Source of the DNA: Actinomadura fibrosa
GTDB lineage: Bacteria; Actinomycetota; Actinomycetes; Streptosporangiales; Streptosporangiaceae
NCBI RefSeq assembly: GCF_900659615.1
Contig: NZ_CAACUY010000009.1
Span: 47,501 to 111,500, forward strand
Direction: 5' to 3'
Length of the DNA stretch: 64,000 bases
In this document: positions 56,724 to 64,000 of the stretch, piece by piece
How positions within the stretch are numbered: position 1 is the first letter of the stretch
Layout: each line of letters begins with the position of its first letter
Program-made: the position numbers and the translations under genes
The notes under the pieces: generated by a model
The model's database searches: none
Seen by the model: only the letters and a program-made list of their open reading frames with translations
Told to the model about the DNA's origin: nothing

Positions 56724-59462
56724 TCAGCGCTCCTCGAACCGCCACACCTGGGACGCCCGCCCGTCGCAGGCCGCCTGCTGGATCTTCACCCCGTCGTCCC
56801 CGGAGTCGCCCGCGGGCGCGAGGCACAGGCCGCTGAGGCCGGAGGCCACCGTGTAGTGGCCGCGCCCGGTCCCGGCGACCCGCCAGGTCTGCGACGCGGC
56901 GCCCGAGCAGGCGATCTGCTGGACGGCCGTGCCGGGCTCCGCGGACCCGCCGACCAGGTCGAGGCACTTCCCGCTGCGCTGGTTGACGACCGTGAACCGG
57001 CCGCCGGACGCCGCCTGGAACTTCCAGTCCTGCCGCGGAAGGTCGTTGCAGAGCCACTGCTGCATCGCGGCCGCGAGCGGATCGGATCCGGCTCCGGCGT
57101 CCACGCACTTGGCGCTGTGGAGGTCGCGCAGGCGGTAGGTGTTGGCGGTGTCGACCCCGGTCGCGTCGCCGGTGCCGCGCGCCGACGCCGTCCCGAAGAC
57201 CGCGGTGCAGCGCCCGGTCTCGGGGTCGCCGATCCGCTTGGTCGCGATCTCCAGGAGCCGCGTCCCGTCCGCCGAAGGGAGCAGGGACGAGCTGTAGTTC
57301 GTGCAGACGACCTCCTCCCCGCCGGGCGTCGTCGTGGAGAAGGGCGTCTGCACCGGCGCGTCGAGCGGCAGCCAGGTACCGGTCCCGCCGGCAGGGTTCG
57401 CGTAGACGGTCTTGCCGCTGGAGCCGAGGAGGACCTTGCCGGACGGGTCCTTCACGAGCCCGCCCACCAGGAGGACGCGCCCGTCCGCACCGGGGCCGGG
57501 TGCCCAGGCGAGGGTCGGGGCGTGGAAGAAGGAGTTCCCGTCCAGGTCCTTGGGGACGGTCCCGGTCTCCGTGACGGCGCCCCAGTCCCGTCCATCGGAC
57601 GACGTCCGGACGTGGACCTCGCACGCACGGGCCTCCGCGCTCCCGCACAGCTCGTACGCCATGAGGTACCGGCCGTCCGCGCGCCTGCGCACGCTCGCCA
57701 TGCCGGGCCGGTGGCCCGCTCCCAGGTCGACGACGGCGCGGGGCGCGCTCCAGGTCGTCCCGCCGTCGGACGACGTCACCGCGGAGATCACCTGCGTGCT
57801 CTTCTCGGCGGCCTGCGGATAGCGCGTCTCGTCCGAGAAGTAGCAGGTCAGGTCGCCCTGGGCGTCGATCGACAGCTCCGGTTCCCAGAGGCCCTCGGTC
57901 GGACGGAGCGTCCCCGGCGCCGTGGCGCAGCTCGACAGGTAGGACCACGTGCGGCCGCGGTCGAGGCTCCTCCACACCCGGACCGCCGGCTGCCGCGCCG
58001 GGGCGTTCGGCATGCCGACCGTCGTCGCCCACAGCAGCGTGCCCGCCGGGTTCTCCCCACGGGCGGCCGGAAGCTCGAAGAGCGACCCGCAGCAGGCCCC
58101 GCGCCCGTCCGCGGCCTGCGGGTCGCGGACCTCCCCGACGGGCTGGAAGGTCGTCCCGCCGTCCGAGCTCTCGTAGAAGCGCGCCATGTCGGTGAGCCCG
58201 CCGGTCGAGCTCGTGTTCACGCTCGCGATGACGTGCCCGTCGGCGTCGCCGGAGTGCGCCAGGCGGATCGCCCGCGGATACATCGCGAGGCCTGGCGTGA
58301 CGTCCACCGAGTCGACCTCGGCGTAGCAGGTCCCGGTGGCCAGGCGGACGGCGTTGGCGCCTGCCTTCAGCCAGACATCGGCGGGCACGACGACCCACTG
58401 GTCCCACCCGTAACCCGCGTAGGTGAGCGCCTGGGCGCCGCCGCCGTTGACGGTGAGCTGGTGGGTGCAGGGGGCGCCCGTCCCGTTGGCCCCGCGGACG
58501 TAGAGCCGGTAGGGACCCGCCGTCGCCGCGTCGATCCTGAGCTGCACGTAGTCGCCCGGGTCGTCGAGGTGCCCGACCTTCTTCTGCCCCGACGCGTTCA
58601 ACGTGTCGATCACGGTCGGGCCGCCGCTCAGCGTGCTGGTCGCCGCCTCGGCCTCCCACCGGCCGAGCGGCGACGACGTCAGCGCCGCGTACCAGCGGGC
58701 CGCCATCTTGGAGTAGCCGCCCGTGGTGGGATGCAGCTTGTCGGGGATGTCCGAGGCCGGCACCGCGGTGTTCATGTCCACGAGATGGACCTTCTTGCCC
58801 GCGGCGGCCTTCGCCTGCACGATCCCCGGGATCCGCGCGTTGTAGGCGTTCACGGACGCGTTGAGCGCCGCGTCGGTGATCGGGACGATCTTCGCGACGT
58901 ACACGTCCGCCGCGGGCGCCGCCTGCACGATGTGGTCGACCAGCTTGGAGAGCCGGTCCGCCAGCGTCGCCGCGCCGGTGCCGAGCCCGCACCCGGCGTT
59001 GATGTCGTTGGTGCCGATGTGCAGCAGCACCGCGTCCGGCCGGGTCGCGGTGATCCGGCTCGTCACGTACGCGCCGGTCATGGCCTTGCCGCAGGTGCTC
59101 GCGGCCCCGTCGGCGATCTGGTCGACACGCCACCCGCCGTGCCCCTCGTGGTCCCTGTCGCCCAGCCGGGACGGCCCGGACGACTCGCCGCCCACGAGGT
59201 CCACCGGCCGCCCGTCCGCCTGGAAGAGCTGCCAGAGGTCGGTGCGGTACCCGCCGTCCGCGCCCTGGGTGGTGGCGTCGTATCCTGCGGTGATCGAGTC
59301 GCCCAGCGGCATCACCTTGAGCGGCGCCGCGGCGGCCGCACGGGCCGGTGCCGCCGACACCGGAGGCGCCTGCACCGATCCGACCGCCAGCGCGCCGGCC
59401 AGCAGCGCGAACACGGCAAGCACCGCGCGGACGGCGCCTTTTCCGCTCGTGACGATCCGCAC
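56724..59462 (-). CDS. Secreted SGNH hydrolase/CBM/sialidase-like/ricin-lectin fusion protein
   Basis: A 912-residue secreted protein. Signal peptide (about 8-38), then an SGNH/GDSL hydrolase with PLGDSITAGY (Ser56), HIGTNDINAG (about 143-152) and DKLHPTTGGY (Asp-His). A CBM6/35-like domain (GRWEAEAATSTLSGG) follows at about 255-395. A BNR/sialidase-like propeller begins YPRAIRLAHSGDADG with Asp boxes SSDGGTTF, SLDRGRTW, SSDGGTTW and SSDGRDW. The end is a ricin B-type trefoil with QDWKF, QTWRV and QVWRF. GTG at 59462 has GGGGGACGCGG upstream. It likely removes acyl and sugar groups from a polysaccharide or glycoprotein. Confidence 0.88.
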   Translation of the reverse strand: MRIVTSGKGAVRAVLAVFALLAGALAVGSVQAPPVSAAPARAAAAAPLKVMPLGDSITAGYDATTQGADGGYRTDLWQLFQADGRPVDLVGGESSGPSRLGDRDHEGHGGWRVDQIADGAASTCGKAMTGAYVTSRITATRPDAVLLHIGTNDINAGCGLGTGAATLADRLSKLVDHIVQAAPAADVYVAKIVPITDAALNASVNAYNARIPGIVQAKAAAGKKVHLVDMNTAVPASDIPDKLHPTTGGYSKMAARWYAALTSSPLGRWEAEAATSTLSGGPTVIDTLNASGQKKVGHLDDPGDYVQLRIDAATAGPYRLYVRGANGTGAPCTHQLTVNGGGAQALTYAGYGWDQWVVVPADVWLKAGANAVRLATGTCYAEVDSVDVTPGLAMYPRAIRLAHSGDADGHVIASVNTSSTGGLTDMARFYESSDGGTTFQPVGEVRDPQAADGRGACCGSLFELPAARGENPAGTLLWATTVGMPNAPARQPAVRVWRSLDRGRTWSYLSSCATAPGTLRPTEGLWEPELSIDAQGDLTCYFSDETRYPQAAEKSTQVISAVTSSDGGTTWSAPRAVVDLGAGHRPGMASVRRRADGRYLMAYELCGSAEARACEVHVRTSSDGRDWGAVTETGTVPKDLDGNSFFHAPTLAWAPGPGADGRVLLVGGLVKDPSGKVLLGSSGKTVYANPAGGTGTWLPLDAPVQTPFSTTTPGGEEVVCTNYSSSLLPSADGTRLLEIATKRIGDPETGRCTAVFGTASARGTGDATGVDTANTYRLRDLHSAKCVDAGAGSDPLAAAMQQWLCNDLPRQDWKFQAASGGRFTVVNQRSGKCLDLVGGSAEPGTAVQQIACSGAASQTWRVAGTGRGHYTVASGLSGLCLAPAGDSGDDGVKIQQAACDGRASQVWRFEER

Positions 59463-59606
59463 CCCGCGTCCCCCGATCTCGCCGGACCGCCGCCGCCCCT
59501 CCCGGACGGCCGCGCCCCGCCGTTGTCTCACGGCACGAAGCGAAGATCAACAGGCGGACGGGCCGGGACCATGATCCGGCCGCATCCGGCCGCGCCGCAG
59601 GGGGCG

Positions 59607-60497
59607 TCAGACCACCGGGGGCGCTTTCACGGGAAGGAACGACTCCAGTTCCATCGTCGGGTGCGGGTACTTCCAGTCGAGCCCATCGAAGCGCACGTAC
59701 ATGCCCTCCGACCGTCCCGCGAGGAAGTAGTTGCCGTTCCACCGGTTCGGGTACGTCACCGGCGAGTCCACCGGATAGTTCGCCCCCATCGGCTCGGACT
59801 CCACGTCTAGCCCGAACACGGCGTGGACAGCGGCATCTACGAAGTTCAGGTACTCGATGTTCCCGCGCAGGTGGGTGTCCTGGATCGCGAGGCCGTACAC
59901 GCGGTCCCGGACGAAGTACAGCGCGCTCAGGTCCTTGACGACCTGGTCGAACCGGTGCGAGCCGTCATGGTGGACGAACGCGCGCGTCTGCGGCTCGGCG
60001 CGCAGGACGGTGGCGGCGTAGGTCGGCAGGTCGCCGTGGAACATGCGGACGCGCGCCATGGCCCGGGGAAAGATGCGCCGCAGCCTCTCGTAGGTGAACT
60101 GGAGGTAGGCGCGGTTGGCGTCCACCAGGTCGAGTTCGAGCCCCATCGGCTCGACGCACCCCGCCAGGATCGCCGCGGACCCGCCCATGAACACGCCGAC
60201 GTCGACGAGCCTGGTCAGCGCACCGTGGTCGCGCTCGACCAGCGTGAAGAGATCGAAGTAGTGGTAGGCGCTGCACTGGTCCTCGTAGGCGACGTCCGCG
60301 CGCTCGATGCGGGCGGTCATGCGGTCGAAGACGGCGTTCTTCCCGGCGAAGGCCTTCAGGTCGGCGTGGTGCCCGCTCTGGAGCGGGATGTGGAGGACCT
60401 CGTGCAGGTTCGGCACGTCGGCCAGGCCGGGCGCGGGCCGCAGGAAGGTCCCCCACGTCTCCTGGTGCATGGCCACGGTCGTGACGTAGTTCGTCAT
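59607..60497 (-). CDS. Class I methyltransferase-like protein
   Basis: A 296-residue protein with a Rossmann-type methyltransferase core: LTRLVDVGVFMGGSAAILAG (motif I), LDLVDANRAYLQFTYERL, RVRMFHGDLPTYAATV and FVHHDGSHRFDQVVKDLSAL. The pattern resembles the TylF/cephalosporin-hydroxylase-like and Methyltransf_24 groups that modify sugars or amino acids in natural products. Substrate is unknown. It lies at the end of a same-strand row with a second methyltransferase and a HAD-like gene. Confidence 0.75.
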   Translation of the reverse strand: MTNYVTTVAMHQETWGTFLRPAPGLADVPNLHEVLHIPLQSGHHADLKAFAGKNAVFDRMTARIERADVAYEDQCSAYHYFDLFTLVERDHGALTRLVDVGVFMGGSAAILAGCVEPMGLELDLVDANRAYLQFTYERLRRIFPRAMARVRMFHGDLPTYAATVLRAEPQTRAFVHHDGSHRFDQVVKDLSALYFVRDRVYGLAIQDTHLRGNIEYLNFVDAAVHAVFGLDVESEPMGANYPVDSPVTYPNRWNGNYFLAGRSEGMYVRFDGLDWKYPHPTMELESFLPVKAPPVV

Positions 60498-60539
60498 GTC
60501 CGGTCCCTCTCTCCGGCGGGGAGCGTCTCCGGTTATCGG

Positions 60540-61646
60540 TTACGGGGCCTTGCGGAGGCGGGCTGAGACTGCTCGGCCCAGGTGCAGCATTGCCGCGCCT
60601 ACCTCTGGGGGCGGGGTCGGCCGCTTTGACAGGCGGGCCAGTTCGTCGGTCGATCGTTGCAGCTCCTGGCGCCTAGTCGCGTTCTCGGCTCTGGCCTCGG
60701 CCAGCTCGGAGTGGAGGCGCTCGATCTCGCGTTGCTGGGCGGCGATCGTCTCGGTGAGGCGGTTGGCGTCGCCGGTGCGGGCGGCGGCCTCGTACTGGAG
60801 CTGGAGGACGCGGGTGTAGAGGGCGATCCGGTTGTTCTCCATGGTCGCCAGCAGCGCCGAGGACGTGTGGGGGCGCAGCGCCTCGAAGACCTCCGCGGCG
60901 GCGGGGGCGGTCTCGCGGACGAGGACGCCGAAGCCGAAGACCGCGGGGACGATCGCGAGGCGCCAGCCGCCGGTCTCGGCGAGGGCGTCCTCGACGGCGG
61001 TGAGGACGCCGTTGCGCTCGCCGCCCGCGTGCTCGGCGACCGTGAACGCGCCGTCGCCGACGAACCCGGCCGGGGTGACGTCGTCGTGCCAGACCGTCGG
61101 GCCGCCGCCGGTGGACGGGTGGACGTCCTCGGGCGGCAGGGCGGACGGCTGGTAGTAGAAGTCGCGCCGTCCGCAGGGCCAGAGCACGTCGTGGAGGACG
61201 ACCACCGCGTCGGGGGCGTGCTCCATGATCCAGGCGAGCTCCGCGCGGACGACCGCGTAGTTGTGGTCGCCGTCCAGGACGTAGAGGTCGGCGACGGGCA
61301 GGCTCGGCAGCACGTCCGGGGACAGGCCCTCGACCAGGTTGAGCCGTGGGTCGGCGTCGAGGAAGGCGCGCAGGTCGTCGCCGGGACGGGGCTCCACGCA
61401 GTGGACGGTCGCGCCGAGGTCGGCGTACACGGAGCTGACCTGCCCGGACTCCACGCCGACCTCGACGACCTCGGTGATCGGGCGGTCGGCGGCCGCGCGG
61501 GCGGCGAAGATCTGCTCGAACAGCTCCCGGAACACCGACATCGAGTGCACCAGCAGCGGCAGGCCGCGGGCCGCGCGGGCCTGCGCGTGCGGATCGCCGC
61601 GCGTCCCGGTCACGACGGGCGGGGCGGGGGTGTGGTCAGGAGCCAT
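60540..61646 (-). CDS. Class I methyltransferase with C-terminal coiled coil
   Basis: A 368-residue protein. TEVVEVGVESGQVSSVYADL is motif I, TVHCVEPRPGDDLRAFL the acidic loop, YVLDGDHNYAVVRAELAWI the Methyltransf_24 DGDHxY block, and VVLHDVLWPCGRRDFYY another family block. After residue 280 comes a coiled coil (EIERLHSELAEARAENATR, RQELQRSTDELARLSKR), as in glycan-chain-modifying enzymes that bind a membrane or partner. AAGGAAG precedes the ATG, which overlaps the HAD-like gene by 11 bp. Confidence 0.85.
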   Translation of the reverse strand: MAPDHTPAPPVVTGTRGDPHAQARAARGLPLLVHSMSVFRELFEQIFAARAAADRPITEVVEVGVESGQVSSVYADLGATVHCVEPRPGDDLRAFLDADPRLNLVEGLSPDVLPSLPVADLYVLDGDHNYAVVRAELAWIMEHAPDAVVVLHDVLWPCGRRDFYYQPSALPPEDVHPSTGGGPTVWHDDVTPAGFVGDGAFTVAEHAGGERNGVLTAVEDALAETGGWRLAIVPAVFGFGVLVRETAPAAAEVFEALRPHTSSALLATMENNRIALYTRVLQLQYEAAARTGDANRLTETIAAQQREIERLHSELAEARAENATRRQELQRSTDELARLSKRPTPPPEVGAAMLHLGRAVSARLRKAP

Positions 61647-64000
61647 CGCCGAGCTTCCTTCTGGCGACTCGTTGGGCGCCGGCGGCGACGCCCTTGACGC
61701 CCGCCGTCCGGTACTCCTCGCGGAGCCGGCCGGTGAGGCGCAGGGCGCGGGCGGCCCGCGCGGCCCGGCGGTCCACCGGCATCCGCGGCGCCATGCCGGT
61801 CATCGACTGCGGAAGCATCGCGAACGCGATGCTGATCTGGCCGGACGAGACGACCGGCGCCCCGGCGCGGCGGGCGATCGGCAGCCACACCGCCGCGTGC
61901 GGGCTGTCGAACTCCATGAGGTTGCCGCCGAGGTAGCGGCACTCGGCGTAGTGCAGGCCGACGAAGTCCTCGGGCCGGTCCCAGCGCAGCACCTGCTCGC
62001 GGCGGCGGCCGGTGAGGACCCGCGCCTCGATCCAGTCGACCCGGACGATCGCCGGGCGGCCGGGGATGGCGAGCGAGATGTCGACGGTGTCGTGGTGCTC
62101 GAAGCTGAGCCGGGCGAACGACAGCCCGTTGTGGTTGATCCGGACGCGGCGGCGGATGGGCTCGTGCCAGTGGTCGTCCGCGGTGCGGTAGCGGAGCCGG
62201 GTCTCGTACGGCTCGCCGGCCGGTTCGAGCGCCTCGGGGTCGATCGCGCCGTCGGCGATGGCGCGGGCGAGGGCGCCGAGGCCGGTGTCGGACGCGGCGA
62301 TCAGCCCGGGCCAGAACGAGTCCCGCATGCCGAGGTCGGCGAGGTCGCCCGGCGACAGGTAGGGGATCGCGGGCCTCAGGTCAGCGGGCAGCAGCGTGGT
62401 GACCTCGGCGGAGCCGAAGTTGTCCTCGTGCGTCCAGTTGCCGAAGACGGCGGCCTCGTCCGGGGTCGGCGACTCCAGGGCGGACGCGAGGATGCGGGCG
62501 AGGCGGTTCCGCGCCGCCGGGGAGGCGGCGGGCAGCGGCCAGGCGGCGTCGGCGGCGGCGTACCGGTTCCAGGTCCGCTGGAAGGCGCGGACGCCGTCCT
62601 GGACGGTCCTGCGCTCAGCGTTCTGGGACGGCGAGTCGGCGGTGTCGCCGAGGACCGGCGCGCCGTCCTCGGTGAAGCCGATCAGCGATCCGCAGGGCGC
62701 GTTGACGCACTGCTCGACGATCTCCGGGCTGCGCGCCACCGTCGCGGCGATGTGCGCGGGGGCCCCGGCCTGCGCGAGGTAGCCCTCGGCGCGCAGGCCG
62801 GCGAGGTGGACGCGCTCGACGCGGGCGTCGGTGGCGAGGTAGAGGCCGGACACCCGGACGTCCAGCGCCGCGATCTCCAGCGTGCGGGCGAGCTGCCGCT
62901 GGATCGTCCCGCCCCAGCCGAGGTCGACGAGGGTCAGCTCGGCGCCGTCGAGCGCGCCGGCGTCGCGCAGGTGCCCGATCAGCCGCTCGCGGGCGGCGGT
63001 GACCGTGACCGCGAGGCGGTTGGTCAGGTGCGGCGTCTCGGTGAGCGCGCGGGCGACGCGGTCGGCGATGTCGCCGTTGTCGATCACGGTGTCCAGCTCG
63101 GTCGCGAGGCCGGGGACCTCGCCGGGCTGAAGCTCCAGGACCGCGAGGGCCTGCCGGACGGTGAGCCGGTAGCCGGTGCGGATGAACGCGTGCACCGCGT
63201 CCGTGTCGAGCGGGTCGAGCCCGGCCAGGGACGTCGCGAACCGCGACAGCCAGATGACCCTGGCCTCGACGTTCCAGCCCCGGGCCCGCGCGGCGGCGTT
63301 GATCAGCTCGGACAGCAGCTCGCCCTCGCGCATCGGGCACCACAGGACGGCGGTGCCGGTCTGGTGCGCCCGCTCGGCGGCCCACTCGGCGAACCCGGTC
63401 AGGACCGGGCCGAGCACGAGCGCCCCGTACCGCCACGCGATGTCGAGCGTGGACGTGGCGTGCTCGACGCCCGAGTGGAGCGCCTTGGCCCGCAGGCTGG
63501 TGAGCCCGAAGTCGCCGTGCCGGTCGTCGAGGTCGGGGGCGGGGTCGCCGAACGGGTCGACGGGCTCGTGCTCGCGTTCCAGGACGTCCAGGTAGGCGTC
63601 GTCGAGCCGCCGGTAGTGGACGGTGCGGATGCCGAGCCCGGCGGGCACCTCGTCGTCTGCCACCCGGTTGTCGCCGATGTGGACGATCTGCTCCGGGCTG
63701 CGGCCGAGGTCGCGCAGCACGATGTTCCACAGGCCGGACGCCTTGCCGGCGCCGTGCTGGTGGGAGCGGAAGATCCGGACGTCCTCCAGCGGGCCCAGCT
63801 CGGGGCGGTCGAGCAGGAGCGACAGGTGGTCCTCGGTGAAGTAGGTGTCGGACACGAGGACGACCTCGATGTCCTGCTTGCGGGCCGCGCGGATCGTCTC
63901 GGCGATGTCGAGGTCCACGACGGTCAGCTCGCGTTCGAGCCGCACCTCCGCCTCGACGAGCTGCTCCAGGGGCGCGCCGCCGAACAGGGCGTCCGGCATG
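61636..64000 (-). CDS. HAD-superfamily hydrolase-like protein (5' truncated by window)
   Basis: At least 787 codons are visible; the start is beyond the window. HAD motif II is VVLVSDTYFTEDHL, motif III the Lys region GAGKASGLWNIVLRDLG, and motif IV VHIGDNRVADDEV; motif I (DxD) would be upstream. This resembles the large COG5610 predicted HAD proteins found in cell-surface polysaccharide clusters. The rest (VLWCPMREGELLSELI, LTLVDLGWGGTIQRQL) is a long domain of unknown role. It is the first visible gene of the operon with the two methyltransferases, supporting a glycan or O-antigen-like job. Confidence 0.75.
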   Translation of the reverse strand, partial: MPDALFGGAPLEQLVEAEVRLERELTVVDLDIAETIRAARKQDIEVVLVSDTYFTEDHLSLLLDRPELGPLEDVRIFRSHQHGAGKASGLWNIVLRDLGRSPEQIVHIGDNRVADDEVPAGLGIRTVHYRRLDDAYLDVLEREHEPVDPFGDPAPDLDDRHGDFGLTSLRAKALHSGVEHATSTLDIAWRYGALVLGPVLTGFAEWAAERAHQTGTAVLWCPMREGELLSELINAAARARGWNVEARVIWLSRFATSLAGLDPLDTDAVHAFIRTGYRLTVRQALAVLELQPGEVPGLATELDTVIDNGDIADRVARALTETPHLTNRLAVTVTAARERLIGHLRDAGALDGAELTLVDLGWGGTIQRQLARTLEIAALDVRVSGLYLATDARVERVHLAGLRAEGYLAQAGAPAHIAATVARSPEIVEQCVNAPCGSLIGFTEDGAPVLGDTADSPSQNAERRTVQDGVRAFQRTWNRYAAADAAWPLPAASPAARNRLARILASALESPTPDEAAVFGNWTHEDNFGSAEVTTLLPADLRPAIPYLSPGDLADLGMRDSFWPGLIAASDTGLGALARAIADGAIDPEALEPAGEPYETRLRYRTADDHWHEPIRRRVRINHNGLSFARLSFEHHDTVDISLAIPGRPAIVRVDWIEARVLTGRRREQVLRWDRPEDFVGLHYAECRYLGGNLMEFDSPHAAVWLPIARRAGAPVVSSGQISIAFAMLPQSMTGMAPRMPVDRRAARAARALRLTGRLREEYRTAGVKGVAAGAQRVARRKLGDGS

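Noticed and set aside
1..64000. tRNA/rRNA genes, CRISPR arrays, insertion sequences, attachment sites
   Set aside because: No cloverleaf-like segment, regularly spaced repeats, transposase motif or flanking terminal repeats were seen by eye on either strand.

Overview
The window is a GC-rich (roughly 70% or more) actinomycete chromosome segment, probably from an Actinomadura/Streptosporangiales-type organism. The evidence is strong GC3 codon bias, frequent GTG starts, a MurT/GatD pair for peptidoglycan amidation, XRE/DUF397 pairs, an F420-type PPOX enzyme, an HbhA-like gene next to an XRE regulator and a DUF2516 gene, and a trpS attenuator of the kind known in Streptomyces. No rRNA, tRNA, CRISPR array, insertion sequence or phage module is visible. 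The ends cut one gene on the left (epimerase-like) and one on the right (HAD-like protein).

Layout. 1-10 kb is a run of small regulator/enzyme units: a LigB-type dioxygenase divergent from MarR, a winged-helix protein with TetR, a second MarR, a methyltransferase with TetR, a trpS with leader-peptide attenuation, and MarR with a 14-TM MFS exporter and a PPOX oxidoreductase. Several divergent promoters contain clear inverted-repeat operators. 9.5-13.3 kb holds a BlaI/M56-peptidase pair divergent from cydAB; the promoter between them has three BlaI-type boxes spaced exactly 15 bp. 13.3-17.8 kb has an O-methyltransferase, an orphan DUF397 gene, an ECF-like sigma factor with C-terminal membrane helices, and a divergent HTH/Sel1-like protein; a 15-bp motif occurs three times in the gap between the last two. 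17.8-21 kb is an MMPL transporter with a divergent TetR.

21-29.7 kb carries DUF2516/HbhA-like/XRE (same content as Mycobacterium tuberculosis Rv0474-Rv0476), a neutral zinc metallopeptidase, a DUF2207 membrane protein, two small paralogous membrane proteins, GntR with a CynX-type MFS transporter, and an asparaginase. 29.7-36.9 kb is housekeeping-like: BKACE enzyme, dtd, ygfZ, Fur, nitrobindin-like FABP, GIDE-domain protein, DsrE, YjdF-like and TerC membrane proteins. Between fur and the FABP gene lies an orphan 12-codon ORF with an exceptionally strong Shine-Dalgarno sequence, followed by a predicted three-way RNA junction.

37-43.4 kb carries surface/secreted proteins (FG-GAP repeat protein, membrane-anchored AA10 LPMO, Tat-type metallophosphoesterase), a decayed NTF2-like gene and an XRE/DUF397/HATPase locus. 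43.5-49 kb has murT-gatD followed by two tandem zinc-ribbon/Pro-rich/TM/helical proteins. 49-56.5 kb has an XRE regulator divergent from an aldo/keto reductase whose usual catalytic His is Gln, then a two-gene locus pairing an active HerA/VirB4-like ATPase with a membrane-anchored coiled-coil protein whose P-loop is degenerate. This pair is the best candidate here for an undescribed machine. 56.7-64 kb has a four-domain secreted SGNH hydrolase/CBM/sialidase/ricin-lectin protein and an operon of two methyltransferase-like proteins and a HAD-like protein.
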